From Histomonas meleagridis (lineage: Eukaryota > Parabasalia > Tritrichomonadida > Dientamoebidae), in NCBI GenBank assembly GCA_020186115.1, contig WSYJ01000115.1, forward strand, positions 62,001 through 126,000: DNA of 64,000 nt, written 5' to 3'. The position numbers and the translations under genes were made by a program. Of this stretch, positions 59,797 to 64,000 are shown one piece after another. The stretch's first letter is position 1; every line of letters starts with the position of its first letter. The notes below the pieces were generated by a model. The model saw only the letters and a list, made by a program, of their open reading frames with translations. It was not told the origin of the DNA and made no database searches.

Positions 59797-60444
59797 TTAT
59801 TCAGGATTTACAAAAAGATTATTTTTCAAGATGTATTCTTCAACTTCTGGTGAAATTAATCCTGTTGCATGTTTTCCTTGGCTAATCAAGTTTCTTACAA
59901 TAGTAGAACTTACTTGATCCATTGGATTATTTTCAATCACATGAACATATTTCATTCGCCCCTTGAAATAATCACAATGGTCTTCTATGTTTTCGATCTT
60001 TTCCTTTCGTGGTAGGACCACAACACCAAATTCTTCAATGATTCTGATGACATCTGGCTTTCTCCAAGTTTTTGGAAAAGCTTCAACTGTGTCAATACCA
60101 CACAACAAGAAAATTCTAGTGTTAGGGTATTTAGCTTTAAGGTATTCAAGTGTGTCTATTGTTCTTGACCAGTGATCTTTATCAATTTCTACGCTATCAA
60201 CTTCAATGAAATCTGTTTTCTCTGCCATTAACCTACACATTTCAAGTCTTTGACGATCCTCCGTTGTCTTTAAAGATGATTTTGAATAACCTCCATGAGC
60301 AGGAACAATTATTGCTTTTTTCATATTATATCCAATTGATTTTAAATAATCATATCCAGCTGCAATAGCATGTAAATGTCCATTTGTTGGTGGGTTGAAA
60401 CAACCAACAAAAGTTATAATTGCATCTTGTGTTTCAGGCTCCAT
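59797..60444 (-). CDS. Nicotinamide/nicotinate mononucleotide adenylyltransferase (NMNAT)
   Basis: A 215-residue nucleotidyltransferase. VGCFNPPTNGHLHAI is the nucleotide-binding G(S/C)FNPxTxxH loop with the GH catalytic His; TRIFLLCGIDTVEAFPKTW and the VSSTIVRNLI motif (ISSTxxR) complete the NMNAT signature. The enzyme joins NMN or NaMN to AMP from ATP and forms NAD or its acid form, the last shared step in NAD synthesis and salvage. Length is normal for the family and the enzyme should be active. TCATTTTT lies directly before the ATG. Confidence 0.95.
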   Translation of the reverse strand: MEPETQDAIITFVGCFNPPTNGHLHAIAAGYDYLKSIGYNMKKAIIVPAHGGYSKSSLKTTEDRQRLEMCRLMAEKTDFIEVDSVEIDKDHWSRTIDTLEYLKAKYPNTRIFLLCGIDTVEAFPKTWRKPDVIRIIEEFGVVVLPRKEKIENIEDHCDYFKGRMKYVHVIENNPMDQVSSTIVRNLISQGKHATGLISPEVEEYILKNNLFVNPE

Positions 60445-60452
60445 AAAAATGA
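60445..60452 (-). promoter_or_regulatory. Initiator element of NMNAT gene
   Basis: TCATTTTT on the minus strand abuts the ATG; +1 A at 60450 would give a leader of about 6 nt. Confidence 0.6.
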
Positions 60453-60541
60453 CAAAAATTCAATTCAATTTGATCGTCCAAAACAAATAAGAACTTTACA
60501 AAAAATTACTCAAATATTCGATAGAATTCTTTAAAAACATA

Positions 60542-61672
60542 TCAATCAGTTTCACCACTATCTTGAGAACCGCTTGGAACAGAAAATCGACATCTGACTG
60601 AGTATGAAGATGTATGCTGAAAAGGGAATATTTTTCTGTTTTTAACAGAATTGGCTTTGGAAAGCTGGAGAAATACTCTGTGTTTTGGATCCAATACTTG
60701 CCTCCCAGACATCCGCAGTGAGCCTCGATTAGCTCTATCAAAAGAATTATAATAACCAATATTTGTATTTGAATTATATAATCTATTTGGATCAGAACAA
60801 CTTCGTTGCCTATTTCTGATGATCTCGATTCCTTTTGAATCACAGAAAAAAGATGCGTTTGGTCTTAAATTTGGCGGCATTACAAAGATTGATCTTAATA
60901 TCGAAATTACGTCAGATGGAAGTTCATTTGGAATTCTAAATGGGTTTTCTGTAATCATTTTAATCATTGTGAACACGTTTTTTGTTGAGAAAGGAAGAGA
61001 ACGGAGGCACATATAACATAATATCATTCCTAATGACCAAACATCCGAATGTTGAGAAGGAGGACTGGTCTTAAGGAAATATTCAGGCGCAACAAAAGCT
61101 AAATGAGAAGGATCAGAAGTTTGTAAAGCCCAAGAAATATCTGATGATAATTCATATTGGTCAGTGAGTACAACAACCCGATTAGGCATCATATAGATGT
61201 TACTAGGTTTGAGTGGTAATGCGCATATTGATAATGAATGAAGAGAACTAACACAATGAACAATACTTTGCCAGATTTCCAAAATTGTTTCTACTGTGAG
61301 AGAAGAATGCTGTAAGAATTCTGAAAGTGATTCATGTGTGATGTATGGTCTAATCATAAAGAATTCTTCTTGAGTTTCAATAACTTCAGTAAACGAAACA
61401 ACAAATGAATCCTTACACTGAGAAATATCCTTTAGCCTTTTGCGAAAAGAGTTAATTTTTTCCAAAGAACCAATAAAACATTTTTTACAAATTTTACATA
61501 TGTGTAATGTTTTGTTCTCTTGGTGCCTAATAAGGACAGTTGGGCCAAGGAACCCCTGTGGTAATTCTTGTTCGATTGTGTATTTGTTCAAGAGAGGGGA
61601 TCGTGAGGAAGGAATCATATGAAAATCGGTTTTCCTCTTAAATAAAACCGTTTTGACATCACAGAATCTCAT
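60542..61672 (-). CDS. Protein pseudokinase
   Basis: A 376-residue protein with a kinase fold at about 30-285. The glycine loop is degenerate (LPQGFLGPTVL), a candidate ATP lysine remains (HICKI, K60), HRDLKPSN reads ALPLKPSN (Pro153 at the catalytic Asp), and DFG reads DQY (171-173). The structural APE (195-197) and HSDVWSLGMILCYM are well kept. Loss of the catalytic Asp with a preserved C-lobe marks a pseudokinase. The tail (285-376) is Ser/Arg/Asn-rich. It probably works as a scaffold or allosteric partner. Confidence 0.8.
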   Translation of the reverse strand: MRFCDVKTVLFKRKTDFHMIPSSRSPLLNKYTIEQELPQGFLGPTVLIRHQENKTLHICKICKKCFIGSLEKINSFRKRLKDISQCKDSFVVSFTEVIETQEEFFMIRPYITHESLSEFLQHSSLTVETILEIWQSIVHCVSSLHSLSICALPLKPSNIYMMPNRVVVLTDQYELSSDISWALQTSDPSHLAFVAPEYFLKTSPPSQHSDVWSLGMILCYMCLRSLPFSTKNVFTMIKMITENPFRIPNELPSDVISILRSIFVMPPNLRPNASFFCDSKGIEIIRNRQRSCSDPNRLYNSNTNIGYYNSFDRANRGSLRMSGRQVLDPKHRVFLQLSKANSVKNRKIFPFQHTSSYSVRCRFSVPSGSQDSGETD

Positions 61673-63240
61673 TAACTTTTTGAATAATTATTAAACGTTG
61701 AGTATCAAAATAGATTTGTGATCTTAATTCAATGGGTTGTCAAAATCCCGCTTAAAACGGTTATATCTGACACGTGATTCAATTTTGAGACATTCTGCTG
61801 GATTTGAATACGAAAATAGAACAGTCATTTAATTCAAAAAGTTTAGGTCGAGTGAAACGTGCCACCAAAAGAACATGATTTTAAGCTTGAAAAAAAAAAT
61901 TCCATAAAAATAGTAGTGAGCCAACATAGTGAAAAATATAAACGATAATTTCGGTTCATAGTTATCTTCTCTGAACATCAAATTATCATTTCCAATAAAT
62001 GGAAATAAAGCATACATCGATAATGATTAGTTGCTCACAGAAAACAATAGAAATATAAGTATCCAAAGTCGATTTAAACATATAAGCATATGGAAATCAT
62101 TAAAGCTAAAACATACATTATAACATTTAACTATATGTTGTTAATAAACACACAAAAAATGATAAATGTACAAAAGGAATTCACAATGATGTAAAGTTAC
62201 TTCTAGATCACAAGAAAAATTATCAAAAACATGACTCAAATAACACTTGAATAATAATCTTATTGGTTTCATTTATTTTTGATATATGTATTTGTTCGAA
62301 AAGTATTTCATCATTATTCAATAATAATTTAGTAAGTTGTATCATATTACAGAAAATGAAATCGTTCAATTTCCTGTAGAAAAAAAGTTACATGCAAAAA
62401 CAATTATATTTTAAATTAAAGCCTGCTTCGAATCTCAAGTTGACATATTAATTATTTTAATTTTGGAAAGTTTTAATATAAAATGTAAATATGAAATTAT
62501 TTATATTTTAAATTCATATTTTTTTCATTTTAATTTGTTTAATGATCTGGTGAATCATGTAATTCCTTTTTTTATATACCTTATTTCCATATTTTTAATT
62601 GACCATTTGATTTGTTTCATCTTGGTTACAGCATTGATCACATTAATCGATATGTAATCATTGACCAAAACTTTTTTAACATTTAAATGAAATATTTGTA
62701 AGCATTTATATTTCGATATTGTCTATTAGGTTTCCTTGATCTTTTGCATATTTAAATTATAGCTTAACTTATTCATATGTAATGAACCAATTAATTAGTA
62801 ATAAACTAAAAAATGCTCTGTTAGCATCTGAAGTGTCATCTCCTATGGAAGAAATTAAAATTTATCAATACACAAAGTTATGACCTAAGATGTTGTAAAA
62901 CAATCACTTTGTTAATATATAAACAAACAAAATATTTTTTTATGTTTTATTAAAATCCAGTTAATAAAGTTCAAAAAAACATTCTAAAGAAAGATCTCAA
63001 TTTCACATTATTCATGCTGTTGTAATACTAGAACTGGTTCATAATTCTTTTTGAACAGTATTTGAATAAGATTTTGAATCATAGACAAGAAAATTTTGTG
63101 AAACAAATCTTGTTTGTAAAAATTTTTGTCTTTCTATAATTTGTGGGGAAATAATTGTAAAGTTTTTAATTTGAATCAAAAAAAACGAATTCCAAATAAA
63201 ACCCTCATTCAAAAGAATTTCGGGCACTCCATATTTTGGA
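61673..63240. other. Long AT-rich intergenic region
   Basis: About 1.6 kb without a supported gene. At about 62165-62215 the plus strand reads KGIHNDVKLLLDHKK, which resembles one ankyrin helix pair and may be a tiny relic of the ankyrin family. Small frames at 61829-62017 and 62463-62657 are not supported. Confidence 0.4.
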
Positions 63241-64000
63241 ATGCATAACTCTACGTCTTCTTCGTATTCCAAAAAAAAGCTAAAAGATGATTCATCAGAC
63301 GAGTATTCAAATTATGAATCTTATGAGTTACCTGCAAATTTTGTACCTCGACATTCCGAACGAAATTTTAATAAATCAATCAGTTATCAAGAATTAAATC
63401 CAGAACTTGAAGAATTACTTGAAGAAGAAGAATATTCAGAACAATATTATGAAAATGATAAAATCGATCATATTTATTTGTCACGTAAATCAAATAATGG
63501 CCTTGAATATCTCGTTACATTTCAACATCAAGAAGGAATTTTTGCACAGTGGATTGTTGATTTTATGGCAAATGAAGTTTCAAATTTTGCACGTTTATTA
63601 AAAAAATTCAATGAAACAGAGAGTAAATTCAAATTTTATGATACATCAACACGTGAATTTAGCATATCTTATGATTCACCAATTCATGTTATATCAAATC
63701 GGAAATGTCCATATGCGCCAAATCTCCAAGAGTTTCTTTTAGAATATACGCTTGACCAAGGGACTGTTTTTTCGTGGGAAAAAGAAACAGATGACATCCC
63801 ACGAAATCTAGTTGAACATTATTTATCTACAAAAGTATCAATCGATCCAATTGTTCATACTACTCGACCTGACTCTCTTGTTATAACCCCTGAAGAAGCT
63901 GAGGAATACAAATCCCGAGATAATTGTATTCCACGCGATTATCAAATTGTCGGAATTAATTGGTTACTTAAATGCTTTTGTTCTAATCATGGCTGTATCC
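63241..64000 (+). CDS. CHD/SNF2-family chromatin remodeller, N-terminal part
   Basis: The ATG at 63241 opens a frame that runs off the right edge (253 codons visible). The N-terminus is Ser/acidic (LNPELEELLEEEEYSEQ). A chromodomain-like stretch follows (IDHIYLSRKSNNGLEYLVTFQ and FAQWIVDF, with aromatic residues in place). The visible end reads IPRDYQIVGINWLLKCFCSNHGCI, the start of a SNF2 ATPase domain where LADEMGLGKT should come next. This order fits CHD1-type remodellers, which slide nucleosomes at transcribed genes. Unlike the SNF2-like protein at 47.9-51.4 kb the visible part is not degenerate. Confidence 0.85.
   Translation, partial: MHNSTSSSYSKKKLKDDSSDEYSNYESYELPANFVPRHSERNFNKSISYQELNPELEELLEEEEYSEQYYENDKIDHIYLSRKSNNGLEYLVTFQHQEGIFAQWIVDFMANEVSNFARLLKKFNETESKFKFYDTSTREFSISYDSPIHVISNRKCPYAPNLQEFLLEYTLDQGTVFSWEKETDDIPRNLVEHYLSTKVSIDPIVHTTRPDSLVITPEEAEEYKSRDNCIPRDYQIVGINWLLKCFCSNHGCI

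Noticed and set aside
61829-62657. Small proteins in the 61.8-62.7 kb region
   Set aside because: Short AT-driven frames with no family, initiator or composition support.

Overview
The window looks like genomic DNA of a parabasalid protist (Trichomonas/Tritrichomonas group; I lean towards Tritrichomonas because of the AT-richness, but this is inference). The evidence is: AT-rich intergenic DNA; almost all genes uninterrupted; canonical trichomonad initiator elements (TCA-Py-T/A) 5-20 nt before several ATGs; a hydrogenosomal NADH dehydrogenase 51-kDa subunit with a short Arg/Ser-rich presequence; BspA-like leucine-rich surface proteins; and many DUF3447-type ankyrin genes and relics. All starts given are ATG; where an open frame could be extended only through TTG/GTG I moved the start to the first ATG.

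Layout. 1-2.3 kb: 3' part of a papain-like protease gene and decayed coding DNA including a frameshifted SGF29-like Tudor gene. 2.6-9.5 kb: C2/TerD-like protein, membrane-anchored neutral-sphingomyelinase-like phosphodiesterase, auxin-efflux-carrier-type transporter, Rac-like GTPase, casein kinase 1 with a CaaX end. 9.9-14.7 kb: BspA relic, then two probable pseudoenzymes side by side (a P4-ATPase without its phosphorylated Asp, a PIG-L-like protein without its metal ligands). 15.3-16.6 kb: CAMK-type kinase. 16.9-22.5 kb: ankyrin gene and relics around an unknown 627-aa protein. 23.3-32.4 kb: small secreted protein, CFAP70-like flagellar protein, Kar5/GEX1/Brambleberry-like nuclear fusion protein, coiled-coil protein, molybdenum-cofactor-sulfurase-like protein, TRAPPC2L. 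33-37.3 kb: HEAT protein, PP2A leucine carboxyl methyltransferase, DUF4795-like coiled-coil protein. 37.4-40.7 kb: a striking ankyrin gene whose repeats are each followed by a 71-nt non-coding spacer. 40.8-41.9 kb: inverted-repeat element. 42-47.5 kb: GAPDH, DUF5057-like surface protein, tRNA-Phe. 47.9-51.4 kb: degenerate SNF2/CHD protein carrying FYRN-FYRC domains. 52.1-55.1 kb: BspA-like LRR surface protein. 55.6-61.7 kb: hydrogenosomal Ndh51 (frameshifted), LRR/coiled-coil protein, NMNAT, pseudokinase. 63.2-64 kb: 5' part of a CHD/SNF2 remodeller.

How genes fit together. Core housekeeping genes (GAPDH, NMNAT, Ndh51, TRAPPC2L, tRNA-Phe) are interspersed with expanded trichomonad families. 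Two surface proteins with unrelated ectodomains share one C-terminal anchor module (Thr/Ser-Phe repeats, one membrane helix, acidic tail ending D-D/N-D-Q-W-I/L). The most unusual observation is the ankyrin array: thirteen intact ankyrin units, twelve intervals of which ten are exactly 170 nt, one is 171, and one is 161 (three codons shorter), so that removing a constant 71-72-nt AT-rich spacer restores a continuous ankyrin frame. No canonical trichomonad splice signals or GT-AG pair fits those spacers.
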